The notes: a model not told the origin generated them from the letters alone. DNA of 9,267 nucleotides from an uncultured Candidatus Melainabacteria bacterium (GCA_934754775.1 CAKVIM010000033.1:1-9267), one strand, 5' to 3'. Shown: positions 1-6,739, counted from the first letter of the stretch. Made by a program: numbers and translations.

Positions 1-33
1 TAGTAGTAATGTTGTTAGTAATTTTTTATTCAT
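1..33 (-). CDS. 5' end of a paralog of the secreted duplicated-domain protein (partial)
   Basis: Only the first 11 codons are in the window; the gene continues past the left edge. They encode MNKKLLTTLLL, identical to the first 11 residues of the 546-residue protein starting at 1861, and 31 of 33 bases match. The visible residues are the start of a Sec-type signal peptide. An AAAGGA ribosome binding site (complement of 41-46) stands 7 bases before the ATG, which supports a real start. The gene follows its paralog on the same strand after 187 bases, so the two look like a tandem duplication. Nothing can be said about the rest of the protein; recombination or reuse of only the leader is also possible. 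Confidence 0.75.
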   Translation of the reverse strand, partial: MNKKLLTTLLL

Positions 34-220
34 GTTATTTTCCTTTTCTTCTTCTCCCCTCGCCCCTTGTGGGAGCGGGGTTGGGGGTGAGGGGCTTACC
101 TCACTTATTAGGGAGGTCGCAGTCGTTGGCGAAGCTGTGCTGAGCCTTACGAATGCGGGTGGGTATTTGTCTTTATTTTGCTGTCGTGTTCAATGCCAAT
201 TGTTGAACACGACCTACGGA
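34..220. repeat. Intergenic region with GC-rich, hairpin-forming repeat-like DNA
   Basis: This 187-base gap between two paralogous genes is unlike its AT-rich surroundings. Bases 54-130 are strikingly G/C-rich. CCCCTCGCCCC (56-66) can pair with GGGGTGAGGGG (84-94) as an 11-bp stem with one G-T pair and a 17-base loop. CTCCC (54-58) with GGGAG (71-75) gives a competing shorter stem. ACCTC (98-102) and GAGGT (113-117) form another small inverted repeat. A short plus-strand open frame crosses this region but runs into the antisense of the neighbouring gene and has no coding hallmarks. The composition and nested palindromes suggest a dispersed non-coding repeat of the REP type or other inserted DNA, which is an inference because only one copy is in the window. 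Confidence 0.5.
183..213 (-). repeat. Perfect 11-bp inverted repeat just after the secreted-protein gene
   Basis: Arms GTCGTGTTCAA (183-193) and TTGAACACGAC (203-213) are perfectly complementary around a 9-base loop, starting 7 bases beyond the stop codon of the gene at 221-1861. On the minus-strand transcript the hairpin is followed by AGCAAAATAAAG rather than a U-tract, so a simple intrinsic terminator is unlikely. A role in transcript 3'-end stability, or membership of a dispersed repeat family, fits better. It shares the 8-mer GACCTACG and the 7-mer CAATGCC with the hairpin at 3136-3152. Confidence 0.7.
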
Positions 221-1861
221 TTAATGTTTGGATTTATATTCATCATGATTAAAATCATCTATGATTTGATTATCAAATTTATGTTTATCTTTTTGAGTCC
301 CTGAAAACGGCAATGTAATTAGCGAAAAAACACCAGTTACAGCTGCCCCTACAAACATAAGAGGTACTATCGCAAATACTAACGGACCGGTATAAGCTGC
401 GAGTGTTAAGATATCGTCTCCATCAATAGACGTACAAAAATAATCATTGCCAAAATCGTTTACTTTGTCATGTATTGTTCTATTATCAGAATAAAATCTT
501 GCTGTGCTGGATAATGTTGGTATGTCTAAGTTATCACAATGATATAAAGCGTTTTTAAATAATGCACTTCGTAATTTCCCTTCAGCAGTATATATAAATA
601 TTGTCTTATTAGTCCTATCACAGAACATTATGTGCTTTAACGTTCCATTTAAATCATTTTTAGATTTAACACGATATTCATAATATACATTCAAAGAATT
701 GTTTAAGTCTGTTTTTACATACCCCATTACAGTTCCATCGCTATGATATTCTGTTGCTATTTGTTTTGTTTCATTTGTAGGTAACCATAATACATAATCA
801 CCATCTGCTAAATCGGCTTTTAACATTAAATCTTTATTACCTTTTCTTAATAATACATTATCACTTTTTTCAAACATACAAGTCTTTGGCATTTTAGTTA
901 TAATATTCTTATATTTTTTGTCTAACTTTGTGGCAAGTAAATACGCATTATTATCTTCTGTTATTTTTATTCTGTCTAAAATTCCAGTGCCATAATCTAG
1001 ATTATATGATTTTTTTGCCACTGTTGTTTCAGCAGTTTGTAATTCTTTATCTGCGTAATATTTTGAAAGTTTTTCTATATTTTTCTTATGTAGTTCCTCT
1101 AATAATTCCTCAATTCGTTTATCAATTCTATCTGAGTCAAAATTATGATAATACACTTCTGAACCCCTCAAACTATACAACTGATTATGAAGAAATGCTG
1201 CGGTTAATTTCCCATTAGCAGTATAAACATAACCTATATAAGGGTTAAAGTCAGTTATCTCAACTTTTTGTAATGTACCTATTAAATCATCTTGAGAGGC
1301 AATGCTATAAAAGAAATGAAATGTATAATAATGCCCACTAATATCTATTTTGTTTATTTTTATGAAACCTGTTAGTTTGTCATTTTTGTCATATATTGTT
1401 GTAAATTCTCTAAACATATTTGCTGATGGAATCAAATAATAACTACCATCAGTATTTGTTATTTTATCGAATTGACTACTATCACTACTGTTTAATGATA
1501 AAATATCACTCTTTTTAAAAGTACAAGTATTCTTTTTTTGTATTACTTTTTGGAATTGTTTATTCCAATCTTTTGGACCAAAATAGGGTTCCTCGTGTTG
1601 AGTTTCTTCTATTTTGTGTAATAGTGTATCCATTTCTAAAGCCCTTGCGTTTTGATTTGTAGTTGTATTTAAAGGTTCTTTATTAGAATTTGACATTTTA
1701 GCCTTCTCCAAGTTTAATTGTTCTTGTTTTTTTATTACAGGTGTTTCTTGATTTACATATCTAGCTTGCCCATCCGCACCAATAATAATTTCTTCCGCCC
1801 AACACATCGGCTCGAGGGTGAAGATACAAAGTAGTAATGTTGTTAATAATTTTTTATTCAT
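221..1861 (-). CDS. Secreted protein with two copies of an approximately 115-residue domain and a C-terminal hydrophobic segment
   Basis: Function is not recognised. The ATG at 1861 gives 546 residues and is preferred over an in-frame upstream start inside the preceding gene. It has a GAGGAAGAG site 7 bases upstream, and its first 11 residues match the paralog at the left edge. Residues 1-22 are a Sec signal peptide, probably cut after CWA. Residues about 112-230 and 327-440 are two diverged copies of one unit: each begins T-C-x-F-x-K-S-D, continues with a D-G-x-Y segment, a G-T-L-x-K/H segment, and ends with Y-T-A-x-G-K-L followed by A-L-Y or Q-L-Y. A charged, probably coiled-coil stretch (about 244-280) links them. 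Residues about 484-519 are strongly hydrophobic and glycine-rich, possibly a membrane hairpin, followed by a charged tail. It is the last complete gene of the cluster, 1 base after the DUF2157-like gene. A cell-envelope location is inferred. Confidence 0.85.
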   Translation of the reverse strand: MNKKLLTTLLLCIFTLEPMCWAEEIIIGADGQARYVNQETPVIKKQEQLNLEKAKMSNSNKEPLNTTTNQNARALEMDTLLHKIEETQHEEPYFGPKDWNKQFQKVIQKKNTCTFKKSDILSLNSSDSSQFDKITNTDGSYYLIPSANMFREFTTIYDKNDKLTGFIKINKIDISGHYYTFHFFYSIASQDDLIGTLQKVEITDFNPYIGYVYTANGKLTAAFLHNQLYSLRGSEVYYHNFDSDRIDKRIEELLEELHKKNIEKLSKYYADKELQTAETTVAKKSYNLDYGTGILDRIKITEDNNAYLLATKLDKKYKNIITKMPKTCMFEKSDNVLLRKGNKDLMLKADLADGDYVLWLPTNETKQIATEYHSDGTVMGYVKTDLNNSLNVYYEYRVKSKNDLNGTLKHIMFCDRTNKTIFIYTAEGKLRSALFKNALYHCDNLDIPTLSSTARFYSDNRTIHDKVNDFGNDYFCTSIDGDDILTLAAYTGPLVFAIVPLMFVGAAVTGVFSLITLPFSGTQKDKHKFDNQIIDDFNHDEYKSKH

Positions 1862-1862
1862 C

Positions 1863-3101
1863 TTATTTCTCTTCCTCAACTTTCTTAATTTTCTTCTTCA
1901 AATAAACTTTTTTTAAGTATTTTGCAGTAATAATCAACAAACCGCCAAACATCAAAGTTGCCAAGCCTTCCGGCAAATGTGAAGCCAAGCGACCACATAT
2001 AGTATAAGTTTCTATTATCAAAAATGTTAAACCATAATTAAAGAATATATTTTGTTCTGTTTTTGAGCCGTAAAACATTGCACCAACCGAAGTTGCAAGA
2101 AACAAAATATTTGCAACCCAAATTTCAAAAGCAGAACCTTCGGCAAAATGCATATTTAAATCAAATCCCCAAAAAGAAGTTATCCATAATGCCGTAAATA
2201 ACAGCAACAAACCTGTCCAATTGTAAGTTCCGGCAAATTTTTCTTGAATATAAGTTTGTGCGTTTTCATCCTTATTTTCTTTGATTTCGGTTTTTAATTG
2301 GCTAATATATGCAACCAAAAGCAAAATTACACCCATAAAGATTTGGATAAGCGGTCTTGAAACACCAAGCCAATAACAAGCGAAATCATAGCCGGCAAAC
2401 ATTCCAACGCTCAAAGCAACAAAATATATACCAAACACAAGGTATATATTTTTCTGCCATTTGTACGCCATGCTGATAAATGTAATCGCACCCAAAATAT
2501 TCCATAGCGGAATCATTTTATTATCAGAAATCATATCGCCAAAAGGTAATAAACACATATTATACAGACTGAAAGCTGAGGTTAAAAACAGGCAAAACAA
2601 AACTGATAAAAACCAATTTGTTTTCAGAACATTTTTCTGCTCGTCCGTTAGGTTCAAAGAGTCGATTTGTTTGTTTGGTTTAAGTTTTGAATCCGCAAAG
2701 AAGAACACGAAGGCGAGCATAAAACTCAAAGTTCCGAAATAGAAATAATACCTGTTCTCGCCAAATATTTTTTCAATAACCACACAAATCGGATGGATTA
2801 TGTAATTATGAATCGGCTGTATTACAAAAGAATAAATAAATTGCCAAATATGAGCAAATAGAATTGCTAATTTTTCAACCAACTTGTGCAAGAAATCAAG
2901 TTCTAAAACACTGATAATCGTGACTATCAGACCGAAAGCAAACCAAATAGTACCCAGTATCATGAGCCATTTTAGAAGTCTAAAGAAATTTTCTTTTTGT
3001 CGTTCTTTCATGAATTCTAAAATTTTATTGGCTTGAACATCAGTAATAAGTTCATTCTTTTGCCATAATTTTAATTGTTTTTTTAGTTTTCTGTTTAGCA
3101 T
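1863..3101 (-). CDS. DUF2157-like polytopic membrane protein
   Basis: The protein has 412 residues from the chosen ATG. Two other ATGs lie 2 and 13 codons upstream, but AAAGGA (complement of 3108-3113) is 6 bases before this one and abuts the nearer alternative, so this start is the best placed. The N-terminus (about 7-31, with L-W-x-K-N-E-L-I-T then Q-A-x-K-I-L) resembles the short helical N-terminal region of DUF2157 proteins, which precedes a set of membrane helices. Hydrophobic helices follow at about 40-66, 74-111, 119-136, 163-185, 198-215, 219-236, 248-267, 294-311, 326-345, 352-369 and 378-395, so there are 10 or more spans. The tail is lysine-rich. DUF2157 proteins have no established biochemical role. 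It ends 1 base before the secreted-protein gene, which suggests translational coupling. The family call is from pattern recall. Confidence 0.75.
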   Translation of the reverse strand: MLNRKLKKQLKLWQKNELITDVQANKILEFMKERQKENFFRLLKWLMILGTIWFAFGLIVTIISVLELDFLHKLVEKLAILFAHIWQFIYSFVIQPIHNYIIHPICVVIEKIFGENRYYFYFGTLSFMLAFVFFFADSKLKPNKQIDSLNLTDEQKNVLKTNWFLSVLFCLFLTSAFSLYNMCLLPFGDMISDNKMIPLWNILGAITFISMAYKWQKNIYLVFGIYFVALSVGMFAGYDFACYWLGVSRPLIQIFMGVILLLVAYISQLKTEIKENKDENAQTYIQEKFAGTYNWTGLLLLFTALWITSFWGFDLNMHFAEGSAFEIWVANILFLATSVGAMFYGSKTEQNIFFNYGLTFLIIETYTICGRLASHLPEGLATLMFGGLLIITAKYLKKVYLKKKIKKVEEEK

Positions 3102-3107
3102 AATCAT

Positions 3108-3113
3108 TCCTTT
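3108..3113 (-). promoter_or_regulatory. Ribosome binding site that decides the DUF2157-like start
   Basis: On the minus strand AAAGGA lies 6 bases before the ATG at 3099-3101 and directly touches the other ATG at 3105-3107. Normal spacing favours the ATG at 3101. Confidence 0.6.
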
Positions 3114-3135
3114 TTGGTTTGTTGTCTTATTTTTT

Positions 3136-3152
3136 GTCAAGCAATGCCTGAC
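3136..3152 (-). repeat. Short hairpin overlapping the end of the DUF4013-like gene
   Basis: GTCAAGC (3136-3142) and GCCTGAC (3146-3152) form a 7-bp stem with a 3-base loop, with one A/C mismatch on the plus strand that becomes a G-U pair in the minus-strand RNA. It begins directly after the stop codon of the gene at 3153-4046. The minus-strand transcript continues with A residues, not U, so it does not look like an intrinsic terminator. It shares GACCTACG and CAATGCC with the 183-213 hairpin. Confidence 0.5.
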
Positions 3153-4046
3153 CTACGAAATTACATCTTGATTTAAGTCTAATTCCTTAACACTTATGCA
3201 TTTAGCTACAAGGTACGCACAAACAAACATTGAATATGTTCCAATAATTGAAGTTAAAAATATTGGCAACAAATCGTTTATAGCTAAAGTTGTTTGAGTA
3301 GCCTGACCACTTATGTGAATAAAATATGGATTTGATACAATACCAATAGCAACTAATGTTAATATAAAGCCTAAAACACCAACACCGACTGTATCTAAAT
3401 AACGGCTTCTGTTTCTGTTAATCAAAGTAAATACATCTTTAAATCTTACAAATGAAGTCCAATATCCTTTGTTAGTAAACAACCAAAACATTGCAAGGGA
3501 ATAAAAGCAGAAGAAACACAAAGCAATTAACATAATTACACAAAGTATTATCCAAACATATTGGTACTCAGGATTTTTTCCTACTGTAAATAGAACTATT
3601 ACCGCAGGAATAACAAAAACAGGAATAACAAAAAGTGCCAAAGCTATATTAAATTTGATAAACAGTCCAATACTCTGCCAAAATTTAAACCTTGGCATTG
3701 TATAAGTTTTTTGTTGAACAGATAAAGACTTAATGAAAGGAAATAGATAACCATAGACAAGAGAATAACCTAATGTTGCAAAAAGACTAATGCCTACAAC
3801 ATTTAACATTGATGAAGTTGCAAATCTGCTATATCCTGCAAGAGCAGTTTTTGCAAATATTGATAAAAATGTAACAACCGCATATATCCAAAGATTTTTT
3901 ACTTTGAACATATAAGAAAAACAATTCCAAACTCTGTCTTCATCATCGCTATCAACCTGAATTTTACCGTTTTCTTTCCAACCAACGCCATCACTATCCA
4001 TCATTGATTTCATAAATTTTGAAACATGTACATCTTTTTCTTCCAT
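3153..4046 (-). CDS. DUF4013-like membrane protein with about six spans
   Basis: The protein has 297 residues. The first 45 are hydrophilic and acidic (a D-S-D-D-E-D run near 32-37), and about six hydrophobic segments follow: 51-71, 84-106, 124-154, 161-191, 217-238 and 258-282. A glycine-tyrosine rich region (G-Y-S-R at 71, G-Y-S-L-V-Y-G-Y near 93-100) followed by a M-P-R-F-K-F-W cytoplasmic turn resembles DUF4013 integral membrane proteins, whose function is unknown. There is no signal peptide and no catalytic motif. AGAAAGGA (complement of 4053-4060) stands 6 bases before the ATG. The gene begins 19 bases after the soluble protein upstream and is followed by 51 bases containing a small hairpin. 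The family assignment is tentative; that it is a multi-span inner-membrane protein is secure. Confidence 0.75.
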   Translation of the reverse strand: MEEKDVHVSKFMKSMMDSDGVGWKENGKIQVDSDDEDRVWNCFSYMFKVKNLWIYAVVTFLSIFAKTALAGYSRFATSSMLNVVGISLFATLGYSLVYGYLFPFIKSLSVQQKTYTMPRFKFWQSIGLFIKFNIALALFVIPVFVIPAVIVLFTVGKNPEYQYVWIILCVIMLIALCFFCFYSLAMFWLFTNKGYWTSFVRFKDVFTLINRNRSRYLDTVGVGVLGFILTLVAIGIVSNPYFIHISGQATQTTLAINDLLPIFLTSIIGTYSMFVCAYLVAKCISVKELDLNQDVIS

Positions 4047-4065
4047 TGTTATTCCTTTCTAATTG

Positions 4066-4593
4066 TTACCCATAAATTGCAAAATCAATATTCTTCTGCG
4101 ATTTATCCATATACGGATGGTTCAAGAAATCTTCTCTCATCTTATCTGTAATAATTCCGCTCAATTGAAGTTCTGCAAGCATTTTCTTGATTTTGTTCAT
4201 CACGTGATATTCAACCGTTGCATTGATTTGCTCGTCCGAAACTTCATCAACCACATTCACATTTTTTGAAACATCAAAAGCCACAAAACCGATATCAAGC
4301 ATAAAACCATGTCTGCATTCAAGCGGCAAATCCGCTTCTACTAAAGCGACAGAAGTCTTGAATATCCATTCCAAAATATGTTTTGCTCTCGCAACAATTT
4401 TGTCGTAACTATTGAGGTTTAGTGACATGTCTTGAGAAAGCACATTTGCAGAACGTTGAGCAAAATCCTTGAATATATCTAAAATAAAATTTTTGTCTAA
4501 TTCGCTCATACCTTCCGGCAAAAATTTTCTCGCCTCGCTTTGCGCAAACTCTGCAAACTTTTCACTATCAAAATCTTCTTTAACTATTTTCAT
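4066..4593 (-). CDS. Unrecognised soluble helical protein
   Basis: I do not recognise this protein of 175 residues. The composition is charged and mostly helix-forming, with no signal peptide, no membrane span and no known catalytic signature. A central hydrophobic patch (about 97-108) follows the only cysteine (residue 93). The start was set at the second in-frame ATG: AAAGGA (complement of 4602-4607) sits 8 bases before it, whereas the first ATG at 4602 overlaps that site and leaves no spacing. It is the first gene after the hairpin at 4611-4640 and precedes two membrane-protein genes by short gaps, so a cytosolic partner of those proteins is possible but unsupported by motifs. Confidence 0.75.
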   Translation of the reverse strand: MKIVKEDFDSEKFAEFAQSEARKFLPEGMSELDKNFILDIFKDFAQRSANVLSQDMSLNLNSYDKIVARAKHILEWIFKTSVALVEADLPLECRHGFMLDIGFVAFDVSKNVNVVDEVSDEQINATVEYHVMNKIKKMLAELQLSGIITDKMREDFLNHPYMDKSQKNIDFAIYG

Positions 4594-4601
4594 CGTTTCC
4601 A

Positions 4602-4607
4602 TCCTTT
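4602..4607 (-). promoter_or_regulatory. Ribosome binding site that decides the start of the soluble protein
   Basis: AAAGGA on the minus strand is 8 bases before the ATG at 4591-4593. The upstream in-frame ATG at 4600-4602 overlaps the site and so cannot use it. Confidence 0.6.
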
Positions 4608-4610
4608 AAA

Positions 4611-4640
4611 TTAATAAAAGGCGAAAGAAACCTTCCGCCT
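4611..4640 (-). terminator. Probable intrinsic terminator between the DUF4870-like and soluble-protein genes
   Basis: Read on the minus strand, AGGCGGAAG pairs with CTTTCGCCT (9-bp stem including one G-U) around the 4-base loop GTTT, at 4640-4619. It is followed by TTTATTAA at 4618-4611, an imperfect U-tract. It starts 19 bases after the stop of the small membrane protein and ends before the ribosome binding site of the next gene. Because only 57 bases separate the two genes and no promoter is obvious between them, it may act as a partial terminator that lowers downstream expression. Confidence 0.7.
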
Positions 4641-4659
4641 GAGAGCAATTAGTTAATAT

Positions 4660-4956
4660 TTATTTTATGATTTCCGGTAATGGAAGCTTAAATGCTTCTT
4701 TATCAACAGCTGTAAATGCTTTTACTGAAATCACGATATTAAACAAACTTAGTATTGAATTAACAACAAATCCGTATGGTATTAAACACAAAATAATTCC
4801 GACTACTATCAATAAGATTTCTAAATTTACAATTGTTCGTAGAGTTTCTCTATTATTACCCTTCAACTCGCTTCCACCAATAAACCAAGCTATAATCGGT
4901 AGAATTCCTATAATACCGCCTAATGTACCTAATAACATCAAAGTTTTTTCGTTCAT
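4660..4956 (-). CDS. Small DUF4870-like membrane protein
   Basis: The protein has 98 residues and three hydrophobic helices at about 6-27, 42-59 and 60-81, with a glycine-rich first helix (G-T-L-G-G-I-I-G). Between helices 1 and 2 lies a short polar loop with N-R-E-T-L-R-T-I-V-N-L, and the end has K-A-F-T-A-V-D-K-E-A-F-K-L-P. This layout resembles DUF4870 (Tic20-like) proteins, in which a loop with conserved asparagines and an ending like K-A...Y/F-x-x-P are typical. Its role is unknown. AGAAAGGA (complement of 4963-4970) is 6 bases before the ATG. It follows the preceding membrane-protein gene by 33 bases and is followed by the probable terminator. The family link is from memory and moderate. 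Confidence 0.7.
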   Translation of the reverse strand: MNEKTLMLLGTLGGIIGILPIIAWFIGGSELKGNNRETLRTIVNLEILLIVVGIILCLIPYGFVVNSILSLFNIVISVKAFTAVDKEAFKLPLPEIIK

Positions 4957-4989
4957 ACTTTTTCCTTTCTCATTAATATGTTCTATATT

Positions 4990-5586
4990 TTACTTTCCAA
5001 CTTTATTCCAACGAGGGAGATAAAAAATCTTTTCTTCCATATTTTGTTTTATATCTTTTGGAGCTGAAACCGCAAAAGAGGTTATATCTGAAATAGTCAA
5101 TCCATAAACCTTGTTATCTTTGGTTTGAATTGTAATATGACCGCAAGATATTCCTCTTAGCACTTCACCTTTTGTCATATAAAGACCTTCGACATTTTCA
5201 AACGGAATTGCTAAAACTTGATTATTTTTTGCTGTTAATAAAAAGCGAGCATTAGTATCATCAATAGTAATATCTTTGAAGGGATCTCCATTAATTGCTA
5301 AAAAGACTAACAGTTCATAAACTCCAAATGCTAACAAGAAAATACTTAAAGCCACAGAAATGATATCAAAACTGTTAATGAAAATCACAAATATCGCTAC
5401 AGCTATTGGTATTAGAATAAACAAAGCAAGATACCATTTAACATAAAATGCTAAATCGAATACTTTTTCTGCTAACTCACCCTTATTTTTGTTCTTAAGA
5501 CTTGAAATAAACGCATATGCAAAAATACATAGCGGAATTCCAATTTTTAAAATTGCTTTTAATGATAATACTGCTTCTCTATCCAT
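4990..5586 (-). CDS. Membrane protein with C-terminal beta-rich (possibly PH-like) domain
   Basis: This 198-residue protein is not assigned to a named family. Residues 10-30, 48-72 and 74-99 are hydrophobic helices. The remaining approximately 100 residues are polar and beta-like, with D-T-N-A-R-F-L-L then I-P-F-E-N-V-E-G-L and a K-V-Y-G-L stretch. That arrangement (membrane helices followed by a domain with an internal I-P-F-x-x-I/V motif) resembles bacterial PH-like (YcxB or bPH type) domain proteins, but the match is only structural in feel. AGAAAGGA (complement of 5595-5602) is 8 bases before the ATG. The gene starts 18 bases after pilT and is probably co-transcribed with it. Confidence 0.75.
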   Translation of the reverse strand: MDREAVLSLKAILKIGIPLCIFAYAFISSLKNKNKGELAEKVFDLAFYVKWYLALFILIPIAVAIFVIFINSFDIISVALSIFLLAFGVYELLVFLAINGDPFKDITIDDTNARFLLTAKNNQVLAIPFENVEGLYMTKGEVLRGISCGHITIQTKDNKVYGLTISDITSFAVSAPKDIKQNMEEKIFYLPRWNKVGK

Positions 5587-5604
5587 ATTATTTTTCCTTT
5601 CTTT

Positions 5605-6681
5605 TTAGTAAGCTCCTCTGAATTTCTTTGCCAATTCATCAGGATCGGACGAAGCATCCATAGCTTCTTCTTGAGTAATTTTTTCTTCTTCCACAAGTTT
5701 AGCCAACGAACCGTTCATAGAAATCATCCCGTCGTTAGTGTTGTGTGCAACAAGTTCATAAATTTCTTCCAAATTATCTTTCACGATATAGTCTTTGATA
5801 GTTGATGTTACAACCATAATTTCACAAGCCGGATAACGTTTTTGGTCTTTTTCAGAGTAAACCAATTGTTGTGCTACAGTTGCTCGAAGTGTTTCCGCAA
5901 CTTGTTTTCTAACTAAATCACGATTAGAGATATCAAACATGTTGATAATTCTATTAATTGACTGAACTGCATCATTTGTGTGTAAAGTAGCTAAAACCAA
6001 GTGACCTGTTTCAGCAGCTTTTAGAGCGATTTCCATAGTTTCTCTATCTCTGATTTCACCAACCAAAATTACATCCGGGTCTTGACGAAGTGCGTATTTT
6101 AAACCGTCAGCAAAAGATTGAGTATCAGTGCCGACTGCTCTTTGTGTTATACGGCTTTTTTTAGATTTATATACATATTCAATAGGCTCTTCGATTGTAA
6201 TAATATGCTTTGCAGTCTGAGTATTAATCTCTTCAATCAAAGATGCTAAAGTTGTTGATTTACCGCTACCTGTCGGACCTGTTACAAGAACAATACCGTT
6301 TTTAAGTTTCTTAAAATTTGCTATTGTTTCAGGCAAACCTAGTTCAGCGAGGCTTGGAATGTTATAAGGGATTACACGAATAACAACTTCCGGCATACCA
6401 AGACTACGACAATAGTTTACACGAAATCTTGAACAACCGGGAAGTTCATACATAAAATCAACATCTTTCATAATATTGAATTGAGGCAATAGAGCGGGTG
6501 GAGCAATCTCTAGCAAAGCATTTGTAAGTTCCACTCTTTCCAAGGCAGGATTTGTAACTCTCATCATTTGTCCGTTTTTACGAATAAATGGTGCATCACC
6601 TGTCATCAAATGTATATCAGAAGCCTTTGAAGCAACTGCACGTTTTAGAAAACTCTTAATCTGAAAAATTTTGTCATCCAT
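5605..6681 (-). CDS. pilT: Type IV pilus retraction ATPase PilT
   Basis: The product is a cytoplasmic hexameric ATPase of the PilT/GspE secretion superfamily, which powers pilus depolymerisation and twitching. At 358 residues it has the usual PilT length. The N-terminal PAS-like domain carries A-S-D-I-H-L (20-25) and the R-F-R-V-N region (85-89). The C-terminal RecA-like domain has Walker A GPTGSGKST (135-143), the Asp box I-T-I-E-E-P-I-E (161-168), Walker B D-V-I-L-V-G-E-I-R-D (203-212) and the His box G-H-L-V-L-A-T-L-H-T-N (226-236). The end S-D-P-D-E-L...F-R-G matches the PilT tail. The retraction motif, A-I-R-N-L-I-R-E in characterised PilT, here reads TIKDYIVK (294-301), a marked divergence. 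No pilus structural genes are in the window. The ATG is preceded by a purine-rich AGAAAGAG element about 9 bases upstream. It heads a leftward gene series and borders the prophage. Assignment as a retraction ATPase rather than the related PilU is likely but not certain. Confidence 0.95.
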   Translation of the reverse strand: MDDKIFQIKSFLKRAVASKASDIHLMTGDAPFIRKNGQMMRVTNPALERVELTNALLEIAPPALLPQFNIMKDVDFMYELPGCSRFRVNYCRSLGMPEVVIRVIPYNIPSLAELGLPETIANFKKLKNGIVLVTGPTGSGKSTTLASLIEEINTQTAKHIITIEEPIEYVYKSKKSRITQRAVGTDTQSFADGLKYALRQDPDVILVGEIRDRETMEIALKAAETGHLVLATLHTNDAVQSINRIINMFDISNRDLVRKQVAETLRATVAQQLVYSEKDQKRYPACEIMVVTSTIKDYIVKDNLEEIYELVAHNTNDGMISMNGSLAKLVEEEKITQEEAMDASSDPDELAKKFRGAY

Positions 6682-6709
6682 CTCTACTCTCTCTTTCTAA
6701 ATTGTCTAT

Positions 6710-6737
6710 TCTATAAATTAAGTAATATACGGTAAAA
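6710..6737 (-). promoter_or_regulatory. Putative pilT promoter
   Basis: On the minus strand TTTTAC (6737-6732) and TATAGA (6715-6710) are spaced by 16 bases and lie about 30 bases before the pilT ATG. Both hexamers are imperfect sigma-70 matches. The palindrome at 6740-6761 lies immediately upstream of the -35, a position typical of an operator or activator site. Confidence 0.35.
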
Positions 6738-6739
6738 TC

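Noticed and set aside
32..304. Plus-strand open frame of about 90 codons over the GC-rich intergenic block
   Set aside because: It runs antisense into the secreted-protein gene, has low-complexity composition, no convincing ribosome binding site and no family resemblance.
1862..1879. Upstream start (6 extra codons) for the secreted protein
   Set aside because: It would overlap the end of the preceding gene, lacks its own ribosome binding site and would spoil the signal peptide; the paralog at the left edge starts at the equivalent of 1861.
2461..2742. Plus-strand open frame antisense to the DUF2157-like gene
   Set aside because: It lies wholly opposite a well-supported membrane-protein gene; the same applies to those at 928-1218, 4063-4269, 4223-4408, 4667-5023, 6999-7274, 7456-7734 and 7831-8202.
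3136..3152. Hairpin as an intrinsic terminator
   Set aside because: On the transcribed strand it is followed by a run of A, not U, and the next gene begins 51 bases after the stop codon.
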